Of a stretch of DNA of 64,000 bases, positions 27,904 to 37,076 are shown one piece after another (within the stretch, counting starts at the first letter, position 1; the number at the start of each line of letters is the position of its first letter). Source of the stretch: Pseudomonas nitroreducens. Lineage in GTDB: Bacteria; Pseudomonadota; Gammaproteobacteria; Pseudomonadales; Pseudomonadaceae. Both the position numbers and the translations under genes were made by a program. The stretch is from NCBI RefSeq assembly GCF_024170165.1, contig NZ_JALJXP010000004.1, positions 372,001-436,000 on the forward strand, written 5' to 3'. The notes under the pieces were generated by a model. The model searched no databases and was not told the origin of the DNA. It worked only from the letters and a program-made list of their open reading frames with translations.

Positions 27904-30552
27904 ATGCAAGACCTCGATCCCGTCGAAACCCAGGAATGGCTGGACGCCCTGGAATCGGTCCTGGACCGTGAAGGTGAAGACCGCGCCCATTACCTGATGA
28001 CCCGCATGGGCGAGCTGGCCAGCCGGTCCGGCACCCAACTGCCCTACGCCATCACCACGCCGTACCGCAACAGCATCCCGGTCACCCACGAAGCCCGCAT
28101 GCCCGGCGACCTGTTCATGGAACGCCGCATCCGCTCCCTGGTGCGCTGGAACGCCCTGGCGATGGTGATGAAGGCCAACAAGAACGACCCGGATCTGGGT
28201 GGCCACATCTCCTCCTTCGCCTCTTCGGCGACCCTGTACGACGTTGGCTTCAACTACTTCTTCCAGGCCCCGACCGACGAGCACGGCGGCGACCTGGTGT
28301 TCTTCCAGGGCCACGCCTCCCCCGGCGTCTACGCCCGCGCCTTCCTCGAAGGCCGCATCAGCGAAGACCAGCTGAACAACTTCCGCCAGGAAGTGGACGG
28401 CAATGGCCTGTCTTCCTACCCGCACCCCTGGCTGATGCCGGACTTCTGGCAGTTCCCGACCGTTTCCATGGGTCTGGGCCCGATCCAGGCGATCTACCAG
28501 GCGCGCTTCATGAAGTACCTGGAAAGCCGCGGTTTCATCCCCGCCGGCAAGCAGAAGGTCTGGTGCTTCATGGGCGACGGCGAGTGCGACGAGCCCGAAT
28601 CCCTGGGCGCGATCTCCCTGGCCGGCCGCGAGAAGCTGGACAACCTGATCTTCGTCATCAACTGCAACCTGCAGCGCCTCGACGGCCCGGTTCGCGGCAA
28701 CGGCAAGATCATCCAGGAACTCGAAGGCGTGTTCCGTGGCGCCGAATGGAACGTCAACAAGGTGGTCTGGGGTCGCTTCTGGGACCCGCTGTTCGCCAAG
28801 GACACCGCCGGCCTGCTGCAGCAGCGCATGGACGAGGTCATCGACGGCGAGTACCAGAACTACAAGGCCAAAGACGGCGCCTACGTGCGTGAGCACTTCT
28901 TCGGCGCACGTCCGGAACTGCTGGAGATGGTCAAGGACCTCTCCGACGAGGAAGTCTGGAAACTCAACCGTGGCGGCCACGACCCCTACAAGGTCTATGC
29001 GGCCTACCACCAAGCGGTCAACCACAAGGGCCAGCCGACCGTCATCCTGGCCAAGACCATCAAGGGCTACGGAACCGGCTCGGGCGAAGCGAAGAACATC
29101 GCGCACAACGTCAAGAAGGTCGACGTCGAGTCCCTGAAGTCGTTCCGCGACAAGTTCGACATCCCGATCAAGGATGCCGACCTGGAAAACCTGCCGTTCT
29201 ACCGCCCCGAGGAAGGCAGCGCCGAAGCCAAGTACCTGGCCAACCGCCGTGCCGCACTGGGCGGCGTGATGCCGGTGCGCCGCGAGAAGAGCTTCCAGGT
29301 CCCGGTTCCCCCGCTGGAAACCCTCAAGGCCATGCTCGATGGCTCGGGCGACCGCGAAATCTCCACCACCATGGCCTTCGTGCGGATCATCTCGCAGCTG
29401 GTCAAGGACAAGGAACTCGGCCCGCGCATCGTCCCGATCGTGCCGGACGAAGCCCGTACCTTCGGTATGGAAGGCATGTTCCGTCAGCTGGGTATCTACT
29501 CCTCCGTCGGCCAGCTGTACGAGCCGGTGGATAAAGACCAGGTGATGTTCTACCGCGAGGACAAGAAAGGTCAGATCCTCGAGGAAGGCATCAACGAAGC
29601 CGGCGCCATGTCCAGCTGGATCGCCGCGGGTACCTCGTACTCCACGCACAACCAGCCGATGCTGCCGTTCTACATCTTCTACTCGATGTTCGGTTTCCAG
29701 CGTATCGGCGACCTGGCCTGGGCCGCTGGCGACAGCCGCGCGCACGGCTTCCTGATCGGCGGCACCGCCGGCCGTACCACCTTGAACGGTGAAGGCCTGC
29801 AGCACGAAGACGGTCACAGCCACCTGCTGGCGGCGACCATCCCGAACTGCCGCACCTACGATCCAACCTACGCGTACGAGCTGGCGGTGATCATCCGCGA
29901 AGGTTCGCGCCAGATGATCGAAGAGCAGCAGGACATCTTCTATTACATCACCGTGATGAACGAGAACTACGTCCAGCCGGCCATGCCCAAGGGCGCCGAG
30001 GAAGGCATCATCAAGGGCATGTACCTGCTCGATGAGGACAAGAAGGACGCCGCGCATCACGTGCAGCTGCTGGGTTCGGGCACCATCCTGCGCGAAGTCG
30101 AAGCCGCCGCGAAGATCCTGCGCGAAGACTTCGGCATCGGCGCCGACGTCTGGTCCGTTCCGAGCTTCAACGAACTGCGCCGCGACGGCCTGGCTGTCGA
30201 GCGCTGGAACCGCCTGCACCCGGGTCAGAAGCCCAAGCAGAGCTATGTCGAAGAGTGCCTCGCCGGCCGCAAGGGCCCGGTGATCGCCTCCACCGACTAC
30301 ATGAAGCTCTACGCCGAGCAGATCCGTCAGTGGGTGCCGAGCAAGGAGTTCAAGGTCCTGGGCACCGACGGCTTCGGCCGCAGCGACAGCCGCCGCAAGC
30401 TGCGCGACTTCTTCGAAGTCGACCGCCACTGGGTGGTGCTGGCCGCGCTGGAAGCCCTGGCCGATCGCGGTGATATCGAACCCAAGGTCGTGGCCGAAGC
30501 CATCGCCAAGTTCGGCATCAACCCCGAAAAACGCAACCCGCTGGACTGCTGA
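27904..30552 (+). CDS. aceE: Pyruvate dehydrogenase E1 component, homodimeric type
   Basis: An 882-residue thiamine-diphosphate enzyme that decarboxylates pyruvate and reductively acetylates the lipoyl groups of AceF. The ThDP-binding motif starts GDGECDEPES near 223 and closes at INCNLQRLDGPVRGNG near 253. HISSFASSATLYDVG near 100 is typical of the AceE class. The transketolase-like pyrimidine domain follows (SMFGFQRIGDLAWAAGDSR near 600, GRTTLNGEGLQHEDGHS near 620). The start ATG at 27904 follows a GGAG. It forms an operon with aceF, 11 bp downstream. Confidence 0.98.
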   Translation: MQDLDPVETQEWLDALESVLDREGEDRAHYLMTRMGELASRSGTQLPYAITTPYRNSIPVTHEARMPGDLFMERRIRSLVRWNALAMVMKANKNDPDLGGHISSFASSATLYDVGFNYFFQAPTDEHGGDLVFFQGHASPGVYARAFLEGRISEDQLNNFRQEVDGNGLSSYPHPWLMPDFWQFPTVSMGLGPIQAIYQARFMKYLESRGFIPAGKQKVWCFMGDGECDEPESLGAISLAGREKLDNLIFVINCNLQRLDGPVRGNGKIIQELEGVFRGAEWNVNKVVWGRFWDPLFAKDTAGLLQQRMDEVIDGEYQNYKAKDGAYVREHFFGARPELLEMVKDLSDEEVWKLNRGGHDPYKVYAAYHQAVNHKGQPTVILAKTIKGYGTGSGEAKNIAHNVKKVDVESLKSFRDKFDIPIKDADLENLPFYRPEEGSAEAKYLANRRAALGGVMPVRREKSFQVPVPPLETLKAMLDGSGDREISTTMAFVRIISQLVKDKELGPRIVPIVPDEARTFGMEGMFRQLGIYSSVGQLYEPVDKDQVMFYREDKKGQILEEGINEAGAMSSWIAAGTSYSTHNQPMLPFYIFYSMFGFQRIGDLAWAAGDSRAHGFLIGGTAGRTTLNGEGLQHEDGHSHLLAATIPNCRTYDPTYAYELAVIIREGSRQMIEEQQDIFYYITVMNENYVQPAMPKGAEEGIIKGMYLLDEDKKDAAHHVQLLGSGTILREVEAAAKILREDFGIGADVWSVPSFNELRRDGLAVERWNRLHPGQKPKQSYVEECLAGRKGPVIASTDYMKLYAEQIRQWVPSKEFKVLGTDGFGRSDSRRKLRDFFEVDRHWVVLAALEALADRGDIEPKVVAEAIAKFGINPEKRNPLDC

Positions 30553-30563
30553 GGAGAGGCACG

Positions 30564-32201
30564 ATGAGCGAACTGATTCGTGTACCCGACATCGGCAATG
30601 GTCAGGGTGAAGTCATCGAACTGCTGGTCAAGGTCGGCGACACCGTCGAGGCCGACCAGAGCCTGCTGACCCTGGAATCCGACAAGGCCAGCATGGAAAT
30701 CCCCTCGCCGAAAGCCGGCGTGGTGAAGAGCCTGAAGGTCAAGGTGGGCGACACCCTGAAGGAAGGCGACGAGATCCTCGAGCTGGAAGTCGAAGGTGGT
30801 TCGGCCGCAGCCGAAGCGCCCAAGGCCGAAGCTCCGGCACCGGCCGCCGAAGCACCGAAGGCAGAGGCTCCGGCCGCTGCCCCGGCGCCGGCTGCCGCGC
30901 CCGCCGCTGCCAGCGTCCAGGACATCCATGTCCCGGACATCGGCTCGGCCGGCAAGGCGAATGTCATCGAAGTCATGGTGAAAGCCGGCGACACGGTCGA
31001 AGCCGACCAGTCGCTGATCACCCTGGAATCGGACAAGGCCAGCATGGAAATCCCCTCGCCGGCCTCCGGTGTGGTGGAAAGCGTGTCGATCAAGATCGGT
31101 GACGAAGTCGGCACCGGCGACCTGATCCTCAAGCTCAAGGTCGCGGGCGCTGCTGCCCCGGCCGCCGCAGAAGCTCCGGCTGCTGCTCCGGCTCCGGCCG
31201 CCGCCGCTCCTGCCGCTGCTCCGGCACCAGCTGCCGCGGCCAAGGCTGCGGAAGCTGCCCCGGTCGGCGCGCCCAGCCGTGACGGCGCCAAGGTCCACGC
31301 AGGCCCTGCAGTGCGCATGGTCGCCCGCGAGTTCGGCGTCGAGCTGGGTGAAGTCAAAGGCACCGGTCCGAAAGGCCGCATCCTCAAGGAAGACGTGCAG
31401 GCGTTCGTCAAGGAACAACTGCAGCGTGCCAAATCCGGCGCGCCGGCTGGCGCCAGCGGTGGCGCGGGCATCCCGCCGATCCCGGAAGTCGACTTCAGCA
31501 AGTTCGGCGAAGTGGAAGAAGTGGCCATGACCCGCCTGATGCAGGTCGGCGCCGCCAATCTGCATCGCAGCTGGCTGAACGTGCCGCACGTGACCCAGTT
31601 CGACTCGGCCGACATCACCGAGATGGAAGCCTTCCGCGTGGCCCAGAAAGCCGTCGCGGAGAAGGCCGGCGTCAAGCTGACCGTGCTGCCGATCCTGCTC
31701 AAGGCCTGTGCCCACCTGCTCAGGGAAATGCCGGACTTCAACAGCTCGCTGGCCCCCAGCGGCAAGGCGCTGATCCGCAAGAAGTACGTGAACATCGGCT
31801 TTGCCGTGGACACCCCGGATGGTCTGCTGGTCCCGGTGATCAAGAACGTCGACCAGAAGAGCCTCCTGCAGCTCGCCGCCGAAGCCGCCGAACTGGCCGA
31901 AAAAGCGCGCACCAAGAAGCTCTCCGCCGACGCCATGCAGGGCGCCTGCTTCACCATCTCCAGCCTCGGCCACATTGGCGGCACCGGCTTCACGCCGATC
32001 GTCAACGCGCCGGAAGTGGCGATCCTGGGTGTCAGCAAGGCGACCATGCAGCCGGTCTGGGACGGCAAGGCCTTCCAGCCGCGCCTGATGCTGCCGCTGT
32101 CGCTGTCCTACGATCACCGCGTGATCAACGGGGCGGCCGCCGCGCGCTACACCAAGCGCCTGTCCGATCTGCTGGGTGATATCCGCACACTGCTCCTGTA
32201 A
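30564..32201 (+). CDS. aceF: Pyruvate dehydrogenase E2, dihydrolipoamide acetyltransferase
   Basis: A 545-residue core of the pyruvate dehydrogenase complex. It has two lipoyl domains (about 1-75 and 119-193), each carrying LESDKASMEIPSP with the lipoylated Lys, joined by long Ala/Pro linkers. The peripheral-subunit-binding domain is near 250 (VRMVAREFGVELGEVKGTG). The catalytic domain (about 310-545) has the active-site SYDHRVINGA near 515. A GAGGAGAGG Shine-Dalgarno precedes the ATG. The two lipoyl segments are almost identical in DNA over about 55 bases (near 30657-30710 and 31008-31061), an intragenic repeat. Number of lipoyl domains (two) fits Pseudomonas. Confidence 0.97.
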   Translation: MSELIRVPDIGNGQGEVIELLVKVGDTVEADQSLLTLESDKASMEIPSPKAGVVKSLKVKVGDTLKEGDEILELEVEGGSAAAEAPKAEAPAPAAEAPKAEAPAAAPAPAAAPAAASVQDIHVPDIGSAGKANVIEVMVKAGDTVEADQSLITLESDKASMEIPSPASGVVESVSIKIGDEVGTGDLILKLKVAGAAAPAAAEAPAAAPAPAAAAPAAAPAPAAAAKAAEAAPVGAPSRDGAKVHAGPAVRMVAREFGVELGEVKGTGPKGRILKEDVQAFVKEQLQRAKSGAPAGASGGAGIPPIPEVDFSKFGEVEEVAMTRLMQVGAANLHRSWLNVPHVTQFDSADITEMEAFRVAQKAVAEKAGVKLTVLPILLKACAHLLREMPDFNSSLAPSGKALIRKKYVNIGFAVDTPDGLLVPVIKNVDQKSLLQLAAEAAELAEKARTKKLSADAMQGACFTISSLGHIGGTGFTPIVNAPEVAILGVSKATMQPVWDGKAFQPRLMLPLSLSYDHRVINGAAAARYTKRLSDLLGDIRTLLL

Positions 32202-32225
32202 GAGGGGCTGCTGTAAGTGTTGTAA

Positions 32226-32250
32226 AAGGCCGGCCCTGCGCCGGCCTTCC
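32226..32250 (+). terminator. Hairpin after aceF
   Basis: AAGGCCGG (32226-32233) pairs with CCGGCCTT (32241-32248), located 25 bp after the aceF stop. The T-run is short (TTCCTCT), and a second stronger terminator follows. Confidence 0.6.
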
Positions 32251-32281
32251 TCTCGACGAGCGCGCCACGCTCGTACTCTCC

Positions 32282-32310
32282 AGCCCTGCCGGATGGCGGG
32301 GCTTCTTTTT
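32282..32310 (+). terminator. Rho-independent terminator of aceEF
   Basis: Stem AGCCCTGCC (32282-32290) with GGCGGGGCT (32295-32303, one G-T pair), then TCTTTTT. Ends the aceEF transcript upstream of dipA. Confidence 0.75.
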
Positions 32311-32480
32311 GTCCGGACCGGCGGTCACGCCTGGCTCCCGGCACTGCCTCAACTTCGCACTGTGACGGCCGATACAGTCTTGGCTTGTCATGGCCCCGTG
32401 CCTCATGCAAATCTTGCCAACGCCCATAGAAGTCGGGCGAGGCCATGTCCCTCGTCCAGCACCCTGGAAATCCACCGCGC

Positions 32481-35180
32481 ATGAAGAGTCATCCCGATGC
32501 CGCCAGCCGTCAGGCGGCCGAGGTTGTCACGCAGCTTCCCGTCCCTTCGAGGCTCGGGATGCTGCGCTTCGAGCGCCTGAATGAACCCAGCTGGACCCTG
32601 CTGTTCCTCGACCCCGGCTGCGAACGCCAGATCGGCGTGCCGGCCCAGGACCTCTGCGGCATCCTCGACGCCCCCTACGCCAGCCTGATGGAGCCCGAAG
32701 CGCGCCATCGCCTGCATGAGCAGGTGCAGCAGCAACTGCTCAAGGACGGCCGCTACCGGGTGCGCTACCTGCTCCACTCGCCGCGCGGCACGCTGAACGT
32801 GCTGGAGGTCGGCGAAAGCTTCCAGCAGCACGGCCGCCAACTGCTCCATGGCTACCTGCTGCAGACCGAGGCGGACGAGCACGAAACCGAGCTGGACCCG
32901 CGCCTGCTGGACCTGGAAGCACAGAACATCCGCCTGAAGATGTCCCTGGAGATGTACCAGCGCTCCCAGGACGAACACCTGCAGCACCTGGTGCGCTCGC
33001 GCACCCAGCAGAACCTGATCGTGCGCCTGGCGCGGCACCGCTACCTGTCCAGCGACCCGCTGCTCGAAGCCGCCCAGCTGATCGCCCAGGCCGCCTGCGA
33101 GGCCTATGACGTGGCCCGCGCCGGCATCTGGCGCCTGCACACCGACCATCGCCTGGAAGCGGTAACCATCTACCGCCGCGACACCGACCAGTACGAAAAG
33201 CCGCAGGACATCGACGCCAGCAACTTCCCCAATTACCTCGACGCGGTGCACAGCGGCCGCGCCATCGACGCCCACAACGCCCAGCAGGACCCACGCACCC
33301 AGGAACTGGCGATGCGCTATCTGCGCCCGCAGGGCATCAGCGCCATGCTCGACGCCACCATCCGCGTCGGCGGCGAAGTGGTCGGCGTACTCTGCCTGGA
33401 GCATGTCGGCGAAGTGCGCATGTGGCAGAGCGACGAGATCGCCTTCGCCGGCGAGTTGGCCGACCAGTACGCCCAGGTGCTGATGAACCACGAACGGCGC
33501 AACGTCTCCAGCGCCCTTCACCTGTTCCAGCGCGCCGTCGAGCAGAGCGCCAGCGCCTTCCTGCTGATCGACCGCGACGGGCTGGTGGAATACGTCAACC
33601 CGAGCTTCACCGCGATCACCCAGTACGGCGCCGACGAAGTGCGTGGCCGCCGTCTGCCGGAGCTGCCGGCGCTGGCCAACCTCAGCGAGCTGCTGTTCGA
33701 TGCGCGCTCCACCCTGGTCACGCAGAACAGCTGGCAGGGCGAGTTCCGCAGCCGGCGCAAGAACCTCGAGCCTTACTGGGGCCAGCTGTCGCTGTCCAAG
33801 GTCTACGACGACAAGGGCGAGCTGACCCACTACATCGGCATCTACGAAGACATCACCCAGAGCAAGCTGGCCCAGCAGCACATCGAGAAGCTCGCCTACC
33901 GCGACAACCTCACGGGCCTGGCCAACCGGCACTTCTTCATCAACGCCCTGGAAGAACGCCTGCAGGTGGGCAGCGAGCACTCGCTGAGCCTGCTGCTGGT
34001 GGACATCGACAACTTCAAGCGGATCAACGACAGCCTCGGCCACCAGACCGGCGACAAGCTGCTGGCCAACCTGGCCCGGCGCCTGCGCAGCAGCCTGAGC
34101 GACAGCGCCACCCTGGCACGCTTCGCCAGCAACGAATTCGCCGTGCTGCTGGAGGAGTCCGTGGCCGGCCGCGGCGAGAAGGTTGCCGCGCAGATTCTCG
34201 ACGTGCTCGACAAACCGCTGTTCGTCGACAATCAACTGATCAGCATCACCGGTTCCGTGGGCATCGCCTACGCGCCGCAGCACGGCCAGGACCCGCAGAC
34301 CCTGATGAAGCACGCGGGCCTGGCGCTGCACAAGGCCAAGGCCAACGGCAAGCACCAGGTGCAGACCTTCACCGAGGCAATGACCGCCGAGGCCAGCTAC
34401 AAGCTGTTCGTCGAGAGCAACCTGCGCCGCGCACTGGTGCAGGATGAGCTGGCGGTGCATTACCAGCCCAAGCTGTGCCTGCGCAGCGGTGCGCTGCTCG
34501 GCCTTGAGGCCCTGCTGCGCTGGCAGCACCCGGAAAAGGGCATGATCCGCCCGGACCAGTTCATCAGCGTCGCCGAGGAAACCGGGCTGATCATCCCCAT
34601 CGGCAAATGGGTGATCCGCCAGGCCTGCCGCCAGGTCCGCGAGCTGGCCGCCAAGGGCCTGGGCGAGCTGCACATGGCGATCAACCTGTCGCCCAAGCAG
34701 TTCAGCGACCCGGACCTGGTCGGCTCCATCGCCGCGATCCTCCACGAGGAAAGCATCCCGGCCTCGCAGCTGGAGCTTGAACTCACTGAAAGCCTGCTGC
34801 TGGACGCCACCGACGACACCCGCCAGCAGCTGGAGCGCCTGAAGAGCCTCGGCCTGACCCTGGCCATGGACGACTTTGGCACCGGCTACTCGTCGCTGAG
34901 CTACCTGAAGAAATTCCCCATCGACGTGATCAAGATCGATCGCAGCTTCATCAAGGACATCCCGGACAACCAGGACGACATGGAAATCACCTCGGCGGTG
35001 ATCGCCATGGCCCACAACCTCAAGCTGCAGGTGGTCGCCGAAGGCGTCGAGACCGCCGCCCAGCTGGCCTTCCTCCGGCGCAACCGCTGCGACATCGGCC
35101 AGGGCTACCTGTTCGACAAGCCCATCCCCAGCCACGACCTCTCTTCCAGCCTGCAGCGCTACCCCTGCCGCCCGCACTGA
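32481..35180 (+). CDS. dipA: Cyclic-di-GMP phosphodiesterase DipA (PAS-GAF-PAS-GGDEF-EAL)
   Basis: An 899-residue cytosolic c-di-GMP phosphodiesterase. In P. aeruginosa (PA5017) it drives biofilm dispersion. Order: an N-terminal PAS-like segment, a short coiled coil near 155-175, a GAF domain (about 185-345), a PAS domain (about 350-470), a degenerate GGDEF domain whose signature is ASNEF (near 550), and an EAL domain (about 640-890) with GLEALLRW near 673, NLSPKQF, LELTESLL and DDFGTGYSSLSYL near 796. The metal-binding acidic residues of EAL are intact, so it should hydrolyse c-di-GMP and not make it. The start is uncertain: 32445 (12 residues longer) is also possible, and neither has a good Shine-Dalgarno. 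Confidence 0.93.
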   Translation: MKSHPDAASRQAAEVVTQLPVPSRLGMLRFERLNEPSWTLLFLDPGCERQIGVPAQDLCGILDAPYASLMEPEARHRLHEQVQQQLLKDGRYRVRYLLHSPRGTLNVLEVGESFQQHGRQLLHGYLLQTEADEHETELDPRLLDLEAQNIRLKMSLEMYQRSQDEHLQHLVRSRTQQNLIVRLARHRYLSSDPLLEAAQLIAQAACEAYDVARAGIWRLHTDHRLEAVTIYRRDTDQYEKPQDIDASNFPNYLDAVHSGRAIDAHNAQQDPRTQELAMRYLRPQGISAMLDATIRVGGEVVGVLCLEHVGEVRMWQSDEIAFAGELADQYAQVLMNHERRNVSSALHLFQRAVEQSASAFLLIDRDGLVEYVNPSFTAITQYGADEVRGRRLPELPALANLSELLFDARSTLVTQNSWQGEFRSRRKNLEPYWGQLSLSKVYDDKGELTHYIGIYEDITQSKLAQQHIEKLAYRDNLTGLANRHFFINALEERLQVGSEHSLSLLLVDIDNFKRINDSLGHQTGDKLLANLARRLRSSLSDSATLARFASNEFAVLLEESVAGRGEKVAAQILDVLDKPLFVDNQLISITGSVGIAYAPQHGQDPQTLMKHAGLALHKAKANGKHQVQTFTEAMTAEASYKLFVESNLRRALVQDELAVHYQPKLCLRSGALLGLEALLRWQHPEKGMIRPDQFISVAEETGLIIPIGKWVIRQACRQVRELAAKGLGELHMAINLSPKQFSDPDLVGSIAAILHEESIPASQLELELTESLLLDATDDTRQQLERLKSLGLTLAMDDFGTGYSSLSYLKKFPIDVIKIDRSFIKDIPDNQDDMEITSAVIAMAHNLKLQVVAEGVETAAQLAFLRRNRCDIGQGYLFDKPIPSHDLSSSLQRYPCRPH

Positions 35181-35290
35181 GGCGCGCCGGCACGGCGTGC
35201 CCGCAGCCATCCCCGCTCCTGGAAAAAACGCTGTAATCTTCGGCCAGTACCCGAGTCTATTGCCGCCCCCATTCAGAGGAGACGAATGCC

Positions 35291-35938
35291 ATGACCCTGC
35301 GCTCGCAAATACTTGCCCACAAGCTGGAACTGCCCAGCTCCGCCCAGGCCCTGCCGGGGCGCGAGAGCCCGATGCCGCTGCCCGAAGCGCATTACGTCAA
35401 TGGCCGCCCGCTGACCGCGCCCTTCCCCGCCGGCATCCAGCAGATCGTTGTCGGCCTGGGTTGCTTCTGGGGCGCCGAGCGGCGCTTCTGGCAACAACCG
35501 GGCGTGTGGGTCACCGCGGTGGGTTATGCCGGCGGCTACACGCCGAATCCGACCTACGACGAAGTCTGCTCCGGCCTGACCGGGCACAGCGAAGTCGTGC
35601 TGGTGGCGTACGATCCTCGCGAAACCAGCATCGAGGCGCTGCTGAAGGTGTTCTGGGAGTCCCACGACCCGACCCAGGGCATGCGCCAGGGCAACGACAC
35701 CGGCACCCAGTATCGCTCGGTGATCTACTGGTTCGACCAGGCGCAGAAAACCGCCATCGACGCCAGCCGCGCAGCCTTCCAGAAGGAACTCAGTGCCAAG
35801 GGCTACGGCGAGATCACCACGGAAATCCGCGAGGTGCCGCCGCTCTATTACGCCGAGGCTTATCACCAGCAGTACCTGGCGAAGAACCCCAACGGCTACT
35901 GCGGCCTGGGCGGCACCGGTGTCTGCCTGCCGGCGTGA
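35291..35938 (+). CDS. msrA: Peptide methionine sulfoxide reductase MsrA
   Basis: A 215-residue enzyme that reduces methionine-S-sulfoxide in proteins and free methionine. The catalytic motif [12 protein letters not shown] has its Cys near residue 58. [16 protein letters not shown] and [18 protein letters not shown], all MsrA hallmarks, follow. C-terminal Cys residues ([13 protein letters not shown]) are the likely resolving cysteines recycled by thioredoxin. It is preceded by a GAGGAG region and followed by a REP palindrome and a terminator. Equivalent to PA5018. Confidence 0.96.
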   Translation: MTLRSQILAHKLELPSSAQALPGRESPMPLPEAHYVNGRPLTAPFPAGIQQIVVGLGCFWGAERRFWQQPGVWVTAVGYAGGYTPNPTYDEVCSGLTGHSEVVLVAYDPRETSIEALLKVFWESHDPTQGMRQGNDTGTQYRSVIYWFDQAQKTAIDASRAAFQKELSAKGYGEITTEIREVPPLYYAEAYHQQYLAKNPNGYCGLGGTGVCLPA

Positions 35939-35947
35939 ACCTGCTCT

Positions 35948-36015
35948 TGTAGGAGCGAGCTTGCTCGCGAACCGGCCTCGCCGTGAAGCTGTTCGCGAGC
36001 AAGCTCGCTCCTACA
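35948..36015. repeat. Paired REP palindrome (25-bp perfect arms)
   Basis: TGTAGGAGCGAGCTTGCTCG..., 25 nt at 35948-35972, is repeated exactly in inverse orientation at 35991-36015 around an 18-base loop. It is a Pseudomonas REP pair (a BIME-like doublet) of a different subtype from the copies at 3036, 50350 and 51118. Confidence 0.8.
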
Positions 36016-36029
36016 TGAAGACGTCCTGC

Positions 36030-36062
36030 AAAAAAAAGCCCCGGCACTGCCGGGGCTTTTTT
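36030..36062. terminator. Bidirectional rho-independent terminator msrA/rlmJ
   Basis: A-run, stem AGCCCCGGC (36037-36045) / GCCGGGGCT (36049-36057), T-run. It works on both strands, and its end touches the rlmJ stop codon. Confidence 0.9.
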
Positions 36063-36898
36063 CATTCGGCGATCAGCCAGTCCACCTGGCTGCTGCCTTC
36101 GCTCTGCGCCAGCGTCTGCGCCAACCACGGCAACAGCCCGCGCAGCTCTTCATCCAGCGGCCACGGCGGGTTGACGATGACCAGCCCGGAGCCATTCAGA
36201 CGATCCGCCGTATCAGCCGGGTGCACGCACAGCTCCACACGGAGCATCTTCGGCGCCGAGCTTTTCTCCAGGCGCTGGTAGAAGCGCTTGAGCTGGCGGC
36301 GGTCCTTGATCGGATACCAGATGGCGACCACGGTCTGGCGCATGCGGCCGATGGCTTCGTCCAGCGCGGTCACGCAGCGCTCGAGGTCGTCCGGTTGCTC
36401 GAAGGGCGGGTCGATCAGCAGCACACCGCGCTTCTCTGCCACCGGCAGGAAGGCTCGGGGCAGCAGCCAGCCGTCGCCCTGGTGTACCGAGATGCGGCGC
36501 TCGCCAGCCATGTTGGCCTTGAGCAGGCGGCCGTCTTCCGGGTGCAGTTCGTTGAGCATCACCCGGTCCTGCGGGCGGGTCAGGCGGCGCGCCAGCTCCG
36601 GCGAGCCGGGGTAGAACTCCAGGCCGCCATCGGGATTCAGCGCGCCTACGACGTCCAGGTAATCCTGCAGCAGCTCCGGCAGGTCTTCGCGCTCAACCAG
36701 GCGGCCGATGCCCGACTCCCACTCGCCGGTACGGCTGGCTTCGTCGCCCAGCAGGTCGTACAGGCCGATGCCGGAATGGCTGTCGAGGTAGGCGAAGGGC
36801 GTGTCCTTGCGCGCCATCAGCGCGAAGATGCGGGCCAGGACGATGTGTTTCAGCACGTCGGCGTGGTTGCCGGCGTGGTAGGCATGGCGGTAGTTCAT
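36062..36898 (-). CDS. rlmJ: 23S rRNA (adenine(2030)-N(6))-methyltransferase RlmJ
   Basis: A 278-residue SAM-dependent methyltransferase modifying A2030 of 23S rRNA. It opens with MNYRHAYHAGNHADVLKH, which is diagnostic for RlmJ/YhiR, with LDSHSGIGLYDL near 40 (SAM-binding glycine region) and the catalytic DPPFEQPDD motif near 160. Start 36898 is chosen over 36916 because it begins the conserved family N-terminus. GAGGAG lies about 9 bases upstream. Confidence 0.94.
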   Translation of the reverse strand: MNYRHAYHAGNHADVLKHIVLARIFALMARKDTPFAYLDSHSGIGLYDLLGDEASRTGEWESGIGRLVEREDLPELLQDYLDVVGALNPDGGLEFYPGSPELARRLTRPQDRVMLNELHPEDGRLLKANMAGERRISVHQGDGWLLPRAFLPVAEKRGVLLIDPPFEQPDDLERCVTALDEAIGRMRQTVVAIWYPIKDRRQLKRFYQRLEKSSAPKMLRVELCVHPADTADRLNGSGLVIVNPPWPLDEELRGLLPWLAQTLAQSEGSSQVDWLIAE

Positions 36899-37076
36899 GG
36901 ATAGCGGACTCCTCAAGGCGCGCAGTTTAGGTCCTGGGGCGGGTGCGGTGCGAGTCCGCCGTCGCCGGGGCCCGCCGGAAGGCCGGGCGTTTTAGCCCTT
37001 TATCACGCTCATGGATGATTCTGTGCGCACTTCATTCACCAGACTAGACTGCGCCGATTCCAACGGAGGTCGATCC

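Noticed and set aside
27859-30429. A very long open frame (856 codons) on the minus strand across aceE
   Set aside because: Antisense to a strongly supported enzyme gene; such frames are common in high-GC DNA because stops are rare in the complementary third-position frame. No family motif in its translation.
35948-36015. CRISPR or integrase attachment site
   Set aside because: There is only one inverted pair, no direct-repeat/spacer pattern and no integrase or tRNA gene close by; it is a REP doublet.
36967-36995. Terminator-like GC hairpin followed by TTTT upstream of the long acyl-CoA dehydrogenase gene
   Set aside because: The stem is imperfect and it lies in the divergent promoter region, with no rightward gene ending there.
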